Of a DNA stretch of 64,000 nt, positions 21,279 through 34,635 are shown piece by piece; positions within the stretch are counted from its first letter, which is position 1, and every line of letters starts with the position of its first letter. The translations under genes and the position numbers were made by a program. The stretch lies in the NCBI GenBank assembly GCA_015178975.1, contig WHVD01000037.1, positions 1 to 64,000 on the forward strand. The letters are read 5' to 3'. The stretch is from Hysterangium stoloniferum (taxonomy: Eukaryota; Basidiomycota; Agaricomycetes; Hysterangiales; Hysterangiaceae). Below the pieces are notes generated by a model that worked only from the letters and a program-made list of their open reading frames with translations, did not search any database and had not been told where the DNA came from.

Positions 21279-22706
21279 ATGTCTCAGAGTACATCGCTTC
21301 AGTATGAGGCGCCCTGTAAGCAAAATATCCGCAACTGGTCCATCTTCCATCCTCACATCCCCATGGCATAGGGCCCGTGTATGCCATGGACTGGTGCAAA
21401 ACATGGGCACCGGGTCAAATACGAGCCCGAGCTGCTTTTCGTATTGCATTAGGATCGTATACAGAAGATTATCGCAATCGACTAGCAATTATTGGCCTAC
21501 AAGACGAGCGTTCGCTGGTCGACGATGAAATCCATGAAGGATACTCAGATTTTGTGGTTCTTGCAGAGACCATGCATGGATACCCTGCTACGAAGTTGCA
21601 ATGGCAGCCTTTATCCGCGGCTACTTTCAACTGGGCGATGAAGCCTGCTATGACTGAGCTGCTCGCCACCACGGGTGATGCACTTCGAATATGGGATTTC
21701 TCTTACGACGGAGATCAGAAAACGTCTAATTTTGTTGGAAGACATCCTAACTCATCTGGATATCATTTGGTTCAAAGAGTAGCCTTATCTGGCGTAAGAC
21801 ATACCCGCTCACTCATTTATTGTTGTTCTTTCTCATAACTGTCTTAGTCTAAAGTGCCAAGCACGTCTTCCGGGCCTCCATTAACATCTTTCTCTTGGAA
21901 TACCGTTTTAGCAAGTCATATAGTAACATCATCTATTGATACAACCTGTACAGTCTGGGATATCAACACATCTACCGCCATCACGCAGCTAATTGCTCAC
22001 GACCGAGAGGTTTACGACGTGGCCTGGCTTCCTGGCTCGACGGATGTCTTTACATCTGTAGGTGCAGATGGAAGCTTACGGCTTTTCGATTTGCGTTCTC
22101 TAGAACACTCTACAATTCTTTACGAGGCTTCCACCGTTCGCGCCAAGGAGTCCTCAAAAACTGCATCACCACAGACGAGGCCTATGTCCACACCTTTATT
22201 ACGCATTGCCTTCAATCCATCGGATTCGCATTACATTGCCACTTTTCATGCCGACTCTGGTGACGTGCAGATATTAGATATGCGTAGTCCTGGTGCACCA
22301 GTTATAGAAATCAAAGGACATCGTGCACAGGTAAATGCAATCGGTTGGAGTAAGCAGGAAGGCATGTTAGCCACCGCTGGTTTGTATTCTAATTTTTGTT
22401 GTTGTTGTTGTAATGCTAATGGTGGCCTGCTTAGGCGATGACTCGCAAGTTCTTATCTGGGACCTTTCCCCGCAGACCATAGCTTCCCCCCGACATACTG
22501 TTACTTCTCGAGTACCAGCATCACCCCGGCCGGATGCTAAACGACGAGTATTTACTGATCCAGTACTTGCGTACACAGCACCTGGCGAAATCAATAACCT
22601 GGCATGGTCACCACCACTATCGTCTTTGGGAAGTGGTCCTGCAATTCCCAGCGGTGAATGGCTGGCCATGGCAATTGGTAAAACTGTCAAAGTCCTTAGG
22701 GTTTAA
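21279..22706 (+). CDS. DCAF7/WDR68 (AN11/TTG1) family WD40 protein
   Basis: A WD40 beta-propeller scaffold; in animals DCAF7 binds DYRK kinases and the CUL4-DDB1 ligase, and in plants the relative TTG1 joins transcription complexes. Four exons fit: 21279-21315, 21372-21793, 21848-22379 and 22435-22706, all with GT-AG introns of 54 to 56 bases. The first junction creates YEAPWPVYAMDW, matching YEAPWTVYAMNW of the human protein, which fixes both start and intron. Later blocks are [64 protein letters not shown] and a C-terminal LRV ending, all hallmarks of this family. The copy looks intact and of normal length. Sites of N-terminal length variation are minor. Confidence 0.93.
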
Positions 22707-25177
22707 TTACATTCCATATGTTTGGCTGGGACCTAATGTGTATTATTGTTATTTTGTGAACTTTTTGTATACCAAATCACCGAGAACTAGAAAGCTGAGC
22801 TATTGGCGTCTTTGATAAGACTCATCAAGGACAGAACGCGATCTGTCCATAGTCGTTCACTGAAGGGTAACCCGTCTGTCTCCCTTAATCAATAACGGAA
22901 TATTAATCATTTAGAATCCTTATAGTAAGTTAGTGTCGGTAGATAGAAATCTATTATATGTACGAGGACAGCTCTCCGTCCAGGGCTGATGGACGGCATG
23001 CTTTCCCAACACACCGAATGCCTCCAATATCTAGCATTAGCAACAGCAACGCGGGAGTTAGTGGCATGCATTTGCGGCTGCCATCATTCCGATATGGGTC
23101 ATTAATGCGATTCTGCGACATGAAAAGTCTAGCACAAGGGAATTACCTTTTTGTGACTTTTTGATTATGAATTTGCTGGAGATGCATAAGCTGTAGTACA
23201 ATAAAATTAATCACAGGCTTACTCCTCCTGATTGCCTGCCGAGCCTACAGCGACAGTTAAGCTAGCTCTGAAGGAAAGGATTTTTGACAAACAGATCACC
23301 AATTAGGGTTAAGTTGCATCACATGCTGCCAAATTATAGTTGTAATGCGTTTGCACTCTTGCTGCTCATACTATTGCCGGGGTTGGCGCTGCCGAGCTAG
23401 CATTATTGTTGGATAAACTCCTCGTGTCAACACTTAAGCCACAGATGGCAACTGATAAATAAATTAGGGATAAAGAATACACCATGCAGAGAAAACATAC
23501 AAACGATGCAAGATCCAAATGGGCCTGCAAGGGCTGGGTTGCCGCAGTGGGCAATGTCAGCACATAGAACACGTCAATTCATGAGAAGGAACAGGAATTA
23601 CAAACAAAGGTTCACCGAACCGTCTTTACATGTCGTTAACTCCTGGCTCTCTTGGTTTTAAAACCAATACCTACGCTAGGACTTGCGTTATGGGTGGGAA
23701 ATCTTTCGCCACTGCGAAAACAGCCCTGCCACATCAGGAATATACATGAGTTGTCCAGGTTGGAAAGCATCACCTCCGTTGGTTGAACGGTCGCAGACAA
23801 GGGGAGAAACCGAAAGAAAGAAATGGATATCCAAGCTCGAAGGCCCGCGGCCGAGGTAGCTGTACCATATAGAGTGTGAGCATAACAGAGTACGAAAATA
23901 ATATGGTTGCACCAACCTGCCAATCATGTCTGTACATCGCTAACTCCACAAGCCTTGCTCCTGAAACAGACACTGGAATGTGCCTTTAGTCTTACGAGAG
24001 AATGCACAAATTAAACTCACCCAGCGTTGCTAGACTCAATCACAGCATTGTGAATAGTTGACGTATCTTGTCTAAACGGGATCGGCAAGCCACTATTACG
24101 AGGATGTCAGCAATTATACCGACCTAGCGATCAATACTCCAGCAGCATGCTGTTACGTCTATATCTGACACAATAGCTCAGAAACCATTTGCTCCGATGA
24201 CACCCGTGATTGTTCCATACCTCGCATGGCTTGTAAACGGAAGGAAGATTGTAATAAGGAAGATCAACGAAGTTTAATGGGTAGGTGTAGCCTTGCCATT
24301 TCAGAAGCGGGCAAAGGATACGAATATCAAAGGATATCAACACGTTTACTTGCAGCCGTACACGAATATCAGACTATAGTTCATCCTAGCAGTAGCAGCA
24401 ACAACGCAGAGTATTAGGAGTTGCAGCATCCATTAACGTTAACTCCTGCTAACAGACAAGTAACAAGTGGCTATCTATCTCAAAGTACAGGGATCAAGTT
24501 GGTTTCGATGAACACTATATCTCGAATATTGTCAAATTCCATGGAAGATCGAAAACCGTCAAAGCTTGTAAAATATTGAGCTGACAACCAGAAGGTAGTT
24601 GTAAATTTAGTTTGAAATCTCTGAGACAGAAAATGATACATTTCTCCCTAACTAGTCAACGACTCGTCATACGATAAAGAGGACTGGATCGAACCAAGAA
24701 GCAAGCAGACATGATCCAGGAAATCGGATTGCATGGACAAACAAGTGTCAACGCGTCTGCTCTTTTAATAGTTCTATCTCTCCGAAGGTGGCGACGCGAC
24801 TAGTCTCATATTAACCACACTTTAACACGTGTAACGCGATCTAACAGCATTATATTTCACTATGAGTGCCAGTAAGCATACGTTAGAGGCAAGTTAGCGA
24901 TTCACTACCTTCTCCCGCGTGATGCCTCTTATGGATGCGGTCAATAGTATGCGAAAAGTGGTAGAGCCAAATGTCATGGGGTTTGCCATGGCAGGCTTAT
25001 TCCTCAAGGCGAGTTGCGATATGGCAAGATGTATTATCATAACGTTTATGGAGAGTCGATGACATGGATGCATTGGTGTGTTGATGCATTATAGCACCTG
25101 AGGCAGATTTACAGTCCATTGGATTAGGGAATGCGCAGGAAGTGTTCTACATAAGCTTGCCTCGGTGCGTCTAGAGG
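22707..25177. other. Long intergenic region, degraded gene scraps only
   Basis: Nearly 2.5 kb with only short frames. Minus-strand pieces between 23640 and 24400 (for example GDAFQPGQLMYIPDVAG at about 23700-23760 and IPFRQDTSTIHNAVIES at about 24040-24090) look like fragments of a former protein gene, but I do not recognise the family and could not connect them. No repeat structure was noticed. Confidence 0.4.
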
Positions 25178-25251
25178 ATGTCTCTGGCTTCCGTGCACTC
25201 CGGTTTGAGCCTTTCTTGTCTGTCGGAAGGAGACGTCTGATAATTTTGCAG

Positions 25252-28200
25252 TTCTGAAGATCAAGAAAGGGTGCGAAGAGATGTCAAAGCTGGCCGCATT
25301 GGTCCTCCTGTCGTTCCACCTCTACCTTCAAGCAGCCAGACATCTTCCAGCCAAATACTTAGTAGTAGTCAGGTATCTTCTAGCCAGATACCTAGTAGTC
25401 AGTCATCAACTAGTCGACCAACGTCTAACTCTCAATCGGCATCGAGTCGAAAACGCAAGGCGGAGATGCCATCTCACAGCCAGGCATTGATACAGCCTAC
25501 GCCTATACAGTCCGTAGATTCCGACGAATATTTCGATAATTCCCAGGACGAAATCAAGGATGAGCTGTATATTAGTATGTCTGCCAGTGTGGTTGGCCTG
25601 CAGTACTACAAAGGTACTTCCGAGAGACATCGTTGAATCTTTTTATTGAACTATATGCAGGCATGGTCGGACCTGGTGAAGAGGTGCAACTCGTTCGAGA
25701 ACCTCACAACCGATATGATAGTAACGCTATTCAAGTTCTGAATATTTCTGGAATGCAAGTCGGTCATATCCCTCGGAATATTTCTTCTAAACTAGCACCC
25801 TTGATTGATCGCAACCTTGTAACTGTTGAAGGTAGGTTCATCGAATCACCCATAAGCTATGAAATTTACGAGAGATCAGGACTCATTCATGAGGGGAACA
25901 TGGGTAGTAAATTCCAATACTCTATTTCAATGTGCGTCGCTCCAGTCTTTACCATTGTGCACTATCATTGAGCCCTCGATAGGACGTTAAAAATATACGG
26001 TGCTTCACATAAACGTGCTGAGTTAGAACCTGTCCTAGTGTGGGCCACACCAAGACAAAGAGGTGAGTAGCTTGTCCTCATGACGTTGAGATACTGTGTA
26101 GTTCAATCCATGCAGGCTTCACAAATACCATGCGTCCGGCTGGTTATCAGAACCAATCTGCTTATAATGTTGACTATGAGCATATCATGCCACCGTCTTC
26201 TGTAGCCGGACCATCGAGATCTCAGTCCTCGCGCGGTGTTTCAGCCAGCCAAAGGAAGGGTTATGAAGCACAGTTGGAAGCAACACGCAAGGCGGCCGAA
26301 CTTCGTGCGATAATTAATTCCCTGGAAAAGGTTAATGATGAGGGACGGAGATCGTCCTTGCTAGACATTGTCTGCCCTACTGAAGTAACCCACTCATACT
26401 CTGAACGACCTACTCGGGCTAACAATTCCGTAGGATGTGTTCAATCTACCCTTACATCCTGCTCCCCCTTCAGTCGCGTCTGGTGAGCTTCACCTTGATT
26501 TACTCAGGCATCAGGTATGCGGTTGGTTTTTGTCTTTTCGTCTTCTTAATATCCTCTCTCATCGCAATAGAGCCAAGCTTTGCTCTGGTGTATTGAGCGG
26601 GAAAATCCTTCGCTTCCCAAAAAGGAGTCAGATCGACCTGTTCAATTCTGGCAATACAAGGTAGTTCCTACGAGGCCCAAGGTTTGGTTACATTTATTTA
26701 TTCATCTCAGTAATAACGGAAGTTCTGGCTACAGGGATATTATCTCAACATCGCTACCAAAACGCCTCAAGAAGCGCTACCAGTCTTGGGGAGAGGGGGT
26801 TTAATGGCTGATGCAATGGGCCTCGGTAGGCTTCTTTGCACCCTATGATGTTTTTTGTTACTGACTAATGTATAGGGAAAACACTCACCATGCTCTCTCT
26901 TACCGTTGCGACTAAGAAGGATATTCCAACTGAATTTTCGAACACTACATTGATAGGTTCGCCATGAGTTTCGTAGCACTTCTTATTTACACAGCTTTGT
27001 ACAGTGGTCCCACTTTCTGTTTTGTCTAACTGGAAGACTCAAATTTCAGAGCATTTCACCCCGAATACACTTACTTATCATGTCTATTACGAGGTTGGCC
27101 GGAATATTTCCGCGGAACAGCTATCCAAGTTTGACATTGTCATTACAACTTATCAAGTTGTTGTCCAAGACCATAGTGCCATTGGCGGTGTAGCCACAAA
27201 AGTTGATCCCGATAGCAAAGTCAAGAAACAAAAGACAGCTAGCAAGGGGTTATTTGGTATCAAGTGGAAGGTTAACTCAGTTTATTCTCCCCTCGCGATT
27301 GGATTTTCAATTATGACCATAGCGTATTATTTTGGATGAAGGCCACACGATCAGGAATCCTAAAACAAAGATGGCCGTAGGGGTTAGAAGCCTTGAGGCT
27401 CAGAGGCGATGGGTATGTTATTGCTCATAACTACTTTAGAAAATATTAAGTGAAATAAACAGGTTGTCACTGGTACTCCCATCATCAATTCTCCTAAGGT
27501 AATTCGTCTGTTTTGGACTTCAAAATAGCGAAACATTCAGATAGAATGTGTGTAGGATTTGGGTTCGTTGCTCCAGTTCCTTCAGATTTGCAATCCCTTG
27601 GATAATGAAGATTACTACAAACGTCTCGTGTTGCGCCCGTTGGCGCAAGGAGCCCCCGAAGGCGCAGAGCTTCTTAGAGTAAGTTCGGCTCAGCTCAGTT
27701 GTTGAACCCATTGTTAGATATGACAACGCATGCTTCAGGCGTTGATGTCTCATATATGCCTTCGTCGCACGAAGGAAATGCAAAATAGCAAGGGAGAGCA
27801 CCTGGTCCCTTTGCCACCCGTCGAGATGACTTTAATCCCTGTCCAACTTGATGAGCCCACTAGAGTCAGTCATTCAATGGATGTGCGTTTAGATTTCTCA
27901 CAGTGTTACAGGAGCTCTACAATGAGATGGAAGCCATTTCTCAGCAAAGATTTGCTTCCTATATGGAGAATCAGAGAACTCCAGGCGGATCTGGCGTGAG
28001 TAGACTCGACCATGCAAAATTCAACGATTTAATGCATGATTTCCAGACACTAGCAAATGTTCTATCTTTGCTCACAAGACTTAGACAACTTACTCTTCAT
28101 CCTGCTTTGATTCCCAGTGATTATCTTCAACAACTTCGGTCCATGTCTTTAGATGACTCTGGGTGTGCTCCTCCTGCTATGCCTATCACACCACAAGATC

Positions 28201-29819
28201 GCTTCAGGCTCCAGACAATACTTGCGAGAGCCATTGAAGATCGGGAAGAATGTCCCATCTGTTTCGATATCAGTAAGCCACAAGTTTAGGGTCATATGTT
28301 TGTAGACTGAGGAATCATTGAACAGCAAATGATCCTCGTATAACGCCATGTGCTCACTTATTCTGTCTCGCGTGCATATCTGAGGTGCTTTCTAGAGATT
28401 CGAGGTGTCCCATGGTAAGGCGGAATGTCTCACCAAAAACTGCGGAAGCATCTCATCACAACCACAGGATCGTCGCGTTATTAATGTCTCGGACTTGATC
28501 GAGCCACCGCCACCAACTGACCTTACTCAGGTCCAGCCACAACCAGAATCAGAGGACAACGATTCGGGGATCCGCACTGGTTCTTCTGCGAAAATTGATC
28601 AGCTGGTACATCTTCTTAAGCTCACGCCTAAAACGGAAAAATCTTTGGTGTTTTCTCAATTTACTGGATTTTTGAGCAAGGTATGCTGTCCGCAACTAAT
28701 TGCAGGAAGATTTAATTCGACGCCCTTTAGATTGGGGAAGCATTAGATGAACACGGGCAAGCATTTTTGCCCATAATTTTTCGATCTCTGACAAAAAAGC
28801 AGGATTCCATATGTCCGCTTCGATGGACAGATGTCAGCCAGAAGGCGTCAAGAGGTTTTGGAACAATTCTCTAAACCTTTGAAGGACGAAAAGGCTAGAA
28901 CAGTTGTGGCTGGTATCGCACCCCTTGTGAATCGCCGCAGTCGTTCAACCACGAAGATTTTGTTAGATTCGGACGTACGTACACCCGGGAGGGACGACGA
29001 ATTTAGGCCAGGCAATGATAGCGATTGCGTCGACTCCTTAGACGATTTTGACACCGAATATTCGCCCACTGTTGAAGGTAAAGGTAAAGGAAAGGCGAGG
29101 GTGAAGGTAACACGATGTGATGCTGCCTTTGACACCTTGGACGACCATGAAGTTAATCCTGTGGTCATGCTTATTTCCTTGAAGGCAGGGGCCCTGGGAC
29201 TTAACCTCACCGTGGCAAACAACGTAAGTTCATTATTCCATTGTGGAAATATGATTATTGATGAGCATTCATTGTCTGGAAGGTTTATCTGTTAAGTTTT
29301 TCTATAAATTGATTATCCACACCTAACAAAAAGCATTCCGTCAGGATGGATCCCTGGTGGCGTATGCTACAATTTATACGTCTTCCAATCATACATTTAC
29401 ATGTTTTCAGAGGAGGGTATCGAAAGTCAGGCCATCGACAGGTGCAATCGAATCGGCCAAACTAAACCAGTCCATGTTTATCAATTAGTTGCGGAAAACA
29501 CGGTTGAGGCTAAGGTATGTAGACTCGACTGCCAGTCGCTAAGACAATTGGTTCTCATAGACTTTACAGGTGTTGGAGATACAAGATCGGAAGAAGAACC
29601 TGATAAAACAAGTAGGTATCCCTCAATTACATTCTTATGGACGATTATAATCTCGCTGCAGGCATTTTCTGGAATGAAAGCAACTGAAATGCAACGTCAA
29701 AAGAAAGAGGCTAGGCTGCAAGGTGAGGTTTTTGTTTTTGAGGCATTAATTCTTGCATATTTATCTAGGTGTCAGACCTTGTCGAATTGTTTGGAGCTCG
29801 AAACAGATTACAAGACTGA
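25252..29819 (+). CDS. HLTF/Rad5-like SNF2 ATPase with HIRAN and RING domains
   Basis: A DNA-damage-tolerance enzyme: SNF2 translocase and RING E3 ubiquitin ligase, acting at stalled forks in the nucleus. Domains in order are a Ser-rich N-terminus, HIRAN (about 25575-25930, with GLQYYKG and LVREPHNRYDSNAIQV), a Q-motif-like LLRHQSQALLWCIERENP spread over an intron, Walker A ADAMGLGKTLTMLSL (around 26820-26900 over an intron), the DEGH box (LDEGHTIRNP, about 27330-27360), LRRTKEMQ (about 27760), a C3HC4 RING (CPICFD at 28250, then CAHLFCLACISE over an intron) and the C-terminal helicase lobe ending IESQAIDRCNRIGQTKPVHV (29410-29480). Many 50 to 60-base introns occur. The stop is at 29819 after RNRLQD. 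The true start is unresolved: an acceptor at 25251 suggests a short upstream exon, perhaps from an ATG at 25178. Confidence 0.93.
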
Positions 29820-29959
29820 TTATGTGCCATGCTTACCTGCTTTTACGTTTAATGACAATTATAATTTTACAATGTGATTGCCTGCTTATTTAATTAGCTG
29901 TATTGTCACGTTAGTCACATCCCTGTCCTGTGGTACCATCGCTGGGGCTTTCCTTTGAC

Positions 29960-31597
29960 ATGTTGAGAATCCCTAAGCATTCCTTAACGACGTCACCTTT
30001 TGGAGGCACTGCCAAGAAGCGTGCTTTGTCTCCAAACCAAAGTCAAACGCCTACGAGCTTCGATAATGCCCTATATGACGAGTTAATATTATTGATATTT
30101 TCCTATCTCTCATACACCGATCTGTGCAATATCCAACGAACAAATAGTCATTGGTCAAGACTGGCCCTCGATAATCAGGTATATATTATCTCAGACTTCA
30201 CTGATGGACTGAATACCATTGAACAACTTCGGTTCGGCGAGAGCAGTTATGGCGAGATCTTTATTTGAAAGAATTTCGGAGGTCAAGGTTGAGGGGTAGT
30301 AAAGGGTTTTCTGTGACATCTATAATCAGGGCGGATGGCAGGCAAACCAGACCACTGCCTGGTCGTGCACGAGGACAAGACGAAGCCCAACATGTCAATG
30401 ATTGGAAATGGATGTTTCGCATAAGTTGCAACTGGCGGACAGGTATATCCGTATTTCTGTTCCTATTACCGATTTATAACGTGAAAGATAGGTCGTTCGT
30501 CTTCCAAGGAAGAGGAAATGTGGCCAGATTCTGAGGATTCTGACCTCCCTGTGCACGTCGCATTGGCTGGCGGTCTAGTACTTACGGCGTCACCTATCCC
30601 GTCTTCGTCTCCTCAGGTTTTGTTGCACATATCTGGTCGGATCGTCCATTCGTTTACTTCATCGTTCTTGCCGCCAAATCCGACCAATAAGATTACCACC
30701 ATGGCATTGGATCAGTCACATCCATTCGATTCTGACCACCGTCTTACAGTATTTTATTCCAGCGGGTCTTTTTGTCTGTTCCTAATTTCCATACCTCACC
30801 CGAGCGAATCCAGAGAGGTCTTGACGTATACTCCCATTGGTGGGCGCCGTAGGGCGACCGTGGTCCAGGCGGTGTATCATCATCCCCTGTTGATAACATT
30901 GTCTTCATCATTTGACCTGAATGTTTACCAAATACCATCTCTAGAATCCGGGAGTCATTCTCAGATACGCCTCGCACAGACTTTGACGTCCTTCACATCG
31001 TATCCGCCTGCTTCTCTCATACTCACTAATCCGACTCCGGACATATACAAACTCATTCTGGCCTACTCTGTTCCCGTATACCCTTCACATTGGACAGTGG
31101 CAGTGACAGAACTATGTATTTCGTCCTTTACTGTACAGTCAACCCAATCGGCCAGCGCCTCCGACCTCACTCCAGGATGGTCAGCTCTGACGGCAGAGCT
31201 GATGGAAACTTTGAATGAACTAAATGTTCGTAAAATTTCTCAAGTCTCATCGGTTTCGACGGACGGGAGGTTTGTTGTGCTGGCAAGCGCGACTACAACT
31301 TCAATACAACTATATCGACTCGTATCGAGGTCCCGCTCCACTGGATACAAACTTGTGTTTGTACGTACGCTTCATGGCCACGTGAGCCCCGTGCAAGCTC
31401 TATCGGTTGCTGATGGACGTTGTGTAAGCCTTGCCAGGGATGGAAGTCTTTGGGTCTGGGATTTAGAGCATAATGGTGTGGAGGTAAGAACAGAGGCTTT
31501 GCGTGGGTTACCAAGGTCGGCGAAAGTGGTGTTCGATGAGCGACAAATTCTTGTTGTGCTTAATGGTCGAATTATTGTTAAGAGATTTGATGTGTAG
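29960..31597 (+). CDS. F-box protein with WD40-like C-terminal part
   Basis: F-box proteins bring substrates to SCF ubiquitin ligases. The F-box lies at about residues 35-80, LYDELILLIFSYLSYTDLCN, continuing over the first intron to LWRDLYLKEF. The remaining 400 residues form a beta-rich domain with repeat-like blocks; the clearest WD40 unit is near the end, with TLHGHVSPVQALSV and SLWVWDLE. Introns fit at about 30180-30250 (CAG acceptor before LWRDLY) and about 30443-30490 (GTATAT to TAG). Stop at 31597. It follows the HLTF-like gene by 140 bases on the same strand. Substrate unknown; the family is fungal-wide but not well studied. Confidence 0.8.
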
Positions 31598-31737
31598 TTG
31601 TACAAAAGTTTCTATAAATTTATGTTTTTTCCTTTTTAGGCCTCCGACAGCTTGGCTCGCACTATAAAATTTGTGTCGATCGCGTTTGGCGCTCTTACTT
31701 GCAGACTCAGACCCAACTGTCACCTAAAAACTAAAAC

Positions 31738-33260
31738 ATGGTTGTTCTCGCCGCTTGGTCTGCTGTCATTGGGCCCGGAAAGAGGTTGTCTCAGGAGGTT
31801 TACCGCGATTTTAAAATTACAAATGCTGCTCTTGGTGCCGCGTTGGAGGACCCAAAGGCAAGGTCGACTCTGAAGATCATCTATTCCCCGCCTCCCTTGT
31901 CTGATGATGAGGATGATGACGGGCCCTCCAAAAAGGCGAAAACCAAAGAAGTTGCTTTATGTTCATTGACGCCTGGAACTGTGAGTAGACGATTCTTTTT
32001 ATGTATGCATTCAACTAAAGCAGCTACAGATCGAGCAGGTAATCTTTCTCCAATATCCATTTTCAGACGTCTGACGATAACCCAGGCAACCTTAGATATC
32101 ACATTCATCGAGGATGATATTATCGAATTTGAGGTTGTTGGAAAAAAGTGAGTAAAAATGTTTTTCGTGCAAAGTATGCGTGAATCAAACGCGTTTTTCA
32201 GTTCTATCCATCTGTTTGGAAACTATATCGGTTCGTACCGTTCGTCTATGACTAAACCCATAACTTCAACCACCGCTCTATTGTAGACCAAACACCCATT
32301 TCTGATTTCCCCCCCGACGACTATGACAGCGATGAGGAATCTGTCAACTTGCTTGATGTAAGCTCGGATGTCGAAATAAACCCCGACGAGCTGGATGACC
32401 TAGCTGATTCTGATGATGAAGAGTATGTTGCCGAGTTTCTCAGATATGTGGCCATGCTCATGTGGGAAACCTTAAGCCGGTTCGAAGAGATTGACGACGA
32501 AAAGCCCGCTACAGGGAAAAAGCATGCCCGTGATGACGGTGACGTATCCATGATATCCGCTGTCTCGGGTGGGAAGGCAAACAAAAAGCTCAAGGCTGAG
32601 ACTGGCTCAGCTGTGCCCGTCAGCACAGAGGGTGCAATCGGTGATAAGAAGAAGGAGAAGAAGAAGAAGGAAAAGAAAGGCAAGGAAGGTAAGGCCGATG
32701 CCTCCGCCGATGCCCCCGCCGCCACCTCAAGTCCTGACAAAGAAAAGACTGCGAAGAAGTCTGGCTCTTTGCAAGAGTTGAGCGGGGGCTTGAAAATCCG
32801 TGACATGACGGTAGGCACTGGGAAGCAAGCCAAGGCAGGCAACACAGTCTCTATGAGGTGATTGTGACGGTTACGAATTGTTAGCAGAATCTCATTTTTA
32901 TTTTCGCAGATACATTGGTAAGCTTGAGAACGGTAAAATCTTCGATTCAAACACCAAGGGCAAGCCTGTATGTCAAAGACTTACCCATTATCGAGGAACA
33001 TTCTGACGTCGTGTCTGATTCATTTAGTTCACTTTCCGCCTAGGCAAAGGCGAAGTTATCAAAGGATGGGACCAGGGCGTTGCAGGGATGCAAGTCGGCG
33101 GTGAACGCTTACTCATTATTCCTCCTGCTCTCGCCTATGGTAAACAGTCTCAATCCGGTATCCCCGCTAATTCGACACTTAAATTCGGTATGTCCAGTCG
33201 TACTCTTGTCGGAATTGCGCTTATGTTCTTTCAGAGTGCAAACTCGTTGAGATCAAGTGA
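31738..33260 (+). CDS. Nucleolar FKBP-type peptidyl-prolyl isomerase (Fpr3/Fpr4-like)
   Basis: A proline isomerase and histone chaperone of the nucleolus and nucleus. The N-terminus resembles the nucleoplasmin-like domain of Fpr3/Fpr4 ([17 protein letters not shown], then [14 protein letters not shown] and [14 protein letters not shown] over introns). It is followed by acidic segments ([19 protein letters not shown]), a lysine-rich tract near 32650-32690 ([15 protein letters not shown]) and a C-terminal FKBP domain with [28 protein letters not shown] and [14 protein letters not shown]. At least six introns are needed; the last joins STLKF to ECKLVEIK and the stop at 33258-33260. The start at 31738 gives the family N-terminus. 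Complete by all signs. Confidence 0.93.
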
Positions 33261-33505
33261 AGAGCTTCGATCTTTTAGTGTGGGATTGTTGGTCGATTTC
33301 ATTTTGTGGAAAGGATTCATCGAAAAATGTTTGACGTAGTGAATCTATGAGATTAAATACCAGTGACCACATATGATTGTGGATTTCCAGTCAACTCCAC
33401 TAATGCCCATATACGTTTATACAACACTTGACATGGCAACCGGAAAGCAAATGTAAGGAGGGTAAGAATAAACGTGGGACCAAATTGTCCCAGCGCTCAC
33501 CACCC

Positions 33506-34635
33506 ATGGAACTTCAAAGCGATGATAAGATTGCATCACTGCAAAGCCATTTATCGCACCTTAACGGTCTTATAACACGTATCAACACAATTAGAAAAAT
33601 ACCTGGCCTCCTTTTGACACCATCTACATTTACTGGATCTCAGCTCGAACAAGGTTTCGAACAAATTGTCGACTTGAGAAAGGTCGTTGAAGAGCCTACC
33701 ACTCAAGAGTCTCTGAAGCTTTCACATGAATCTTTTCAAAGGAAGAATGATGATGATATAGGTATCAAAGGGAGGATCCTGAGCAGGAAGAGGCGGTGGG
33801 TTGCAGTCACGCCTTGTGATAACCTCTGAATCTCAGCATTCCTATTCACATAGGCGACCCCCAAGTCCTGTTGCAGGATCTCCACGACCATTTACAACAC
33901 TGCCTGATCGAATATTCCCGCCGTCATCGCAGGTGACACCCCTCATGCTGTCAGAGTTACCTTCGTATATTCGCAGCCACAACGCCACAGAAAGTCCAGT
34001 TAAACTTCATATATGGACTCCTACCAGAAACACCGAAGGTATCACGTCCTTTTCCCGCTCAAAGGATGTTATAGTCCGGGTTACTATCAAGGAGATTCTC
34101 TATGCCTACGTGAGAATGGGTGTGGAGGACCCAGTGCGAGTTCTTAGCGAGGCTAGTAACGAGCTACGGCAAGGAAGGCTGCTTATGGAGAGTATTACTG
34201 TATTCGGACCGAGAGAACGAGTGAGTCCATGTTGTACAGCTCCGTGCCACTTACATTGATCAACGACTGGAAGAAATCGCCTCATTCACAATCAGACTTC
34301 GTTGTCTTCCAAAAATTATCACAGCACATTGCGTGGATGATTCAAGCAGAACCGGATGTTGAATTACAAAGCATTGTCGTGCGTGTTCTACTCTTCATAT
34401 CATTCACATAACTAAAATCGAACATACGCAGGGAATGTTCGGCGCGTACGAATCATTATTCGTAGCACAATGTACAGGGTGTCACCGTATTTTATCTGAA
34501 GAAGGCCACTTCCCACCTGTCTGTCGAATATGGACGCAAAGAGCGAAGGAATCGAACCAAGAAAATAGTGACAACATCTTGGATGACGCAGATGGACAGT
34601 GGGAGCCACGCCATCGGACATGTTTTTCAGTGTAA
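33506..34635 (+). CDS. MED27: Mediator complex subunit 27 (MED27)
   Basis: A tail-module subunit of Mediator, which links transcription factors to RNA polymerase II. The N-terminal helical part starts MELQSDDKIASLQSHLSHLN. The middle has SKDVIVRVTIKEILYAYVRM, and after an intron HSQSDFVVFQKLSQHIAWM follows VFGPRER. The C-terminal part is the diagnostic zinc-binding end, CTGCHRILSEEGHFPPVCRIW then RHRTC. Three introns fit: about 33797-33854 (donor GTGGGT), about 34219-34278 (GTGAGT) and about 34379-34432 (GTGCGT), all ending AG and keeping frame. Basidiomycete MED27 is usually of this size (about 320 residues). It converges with LSM2. Confidence 0.87.

Noticed and set aside
21279-22706. First read as a PEX7-type WD40 receptor, which would pair with PEX5
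   Set aside because: The block order and words ([42 protein letters not shown]) match DCAF7/WDR68, not PEX7.
23366-24417. Cluster of short minus-strand frames with hydrophobic stretches
   Set aside because: They look like scraps of a gene, but I could not link them by plausible introns or recognise a family, so no gene is called.
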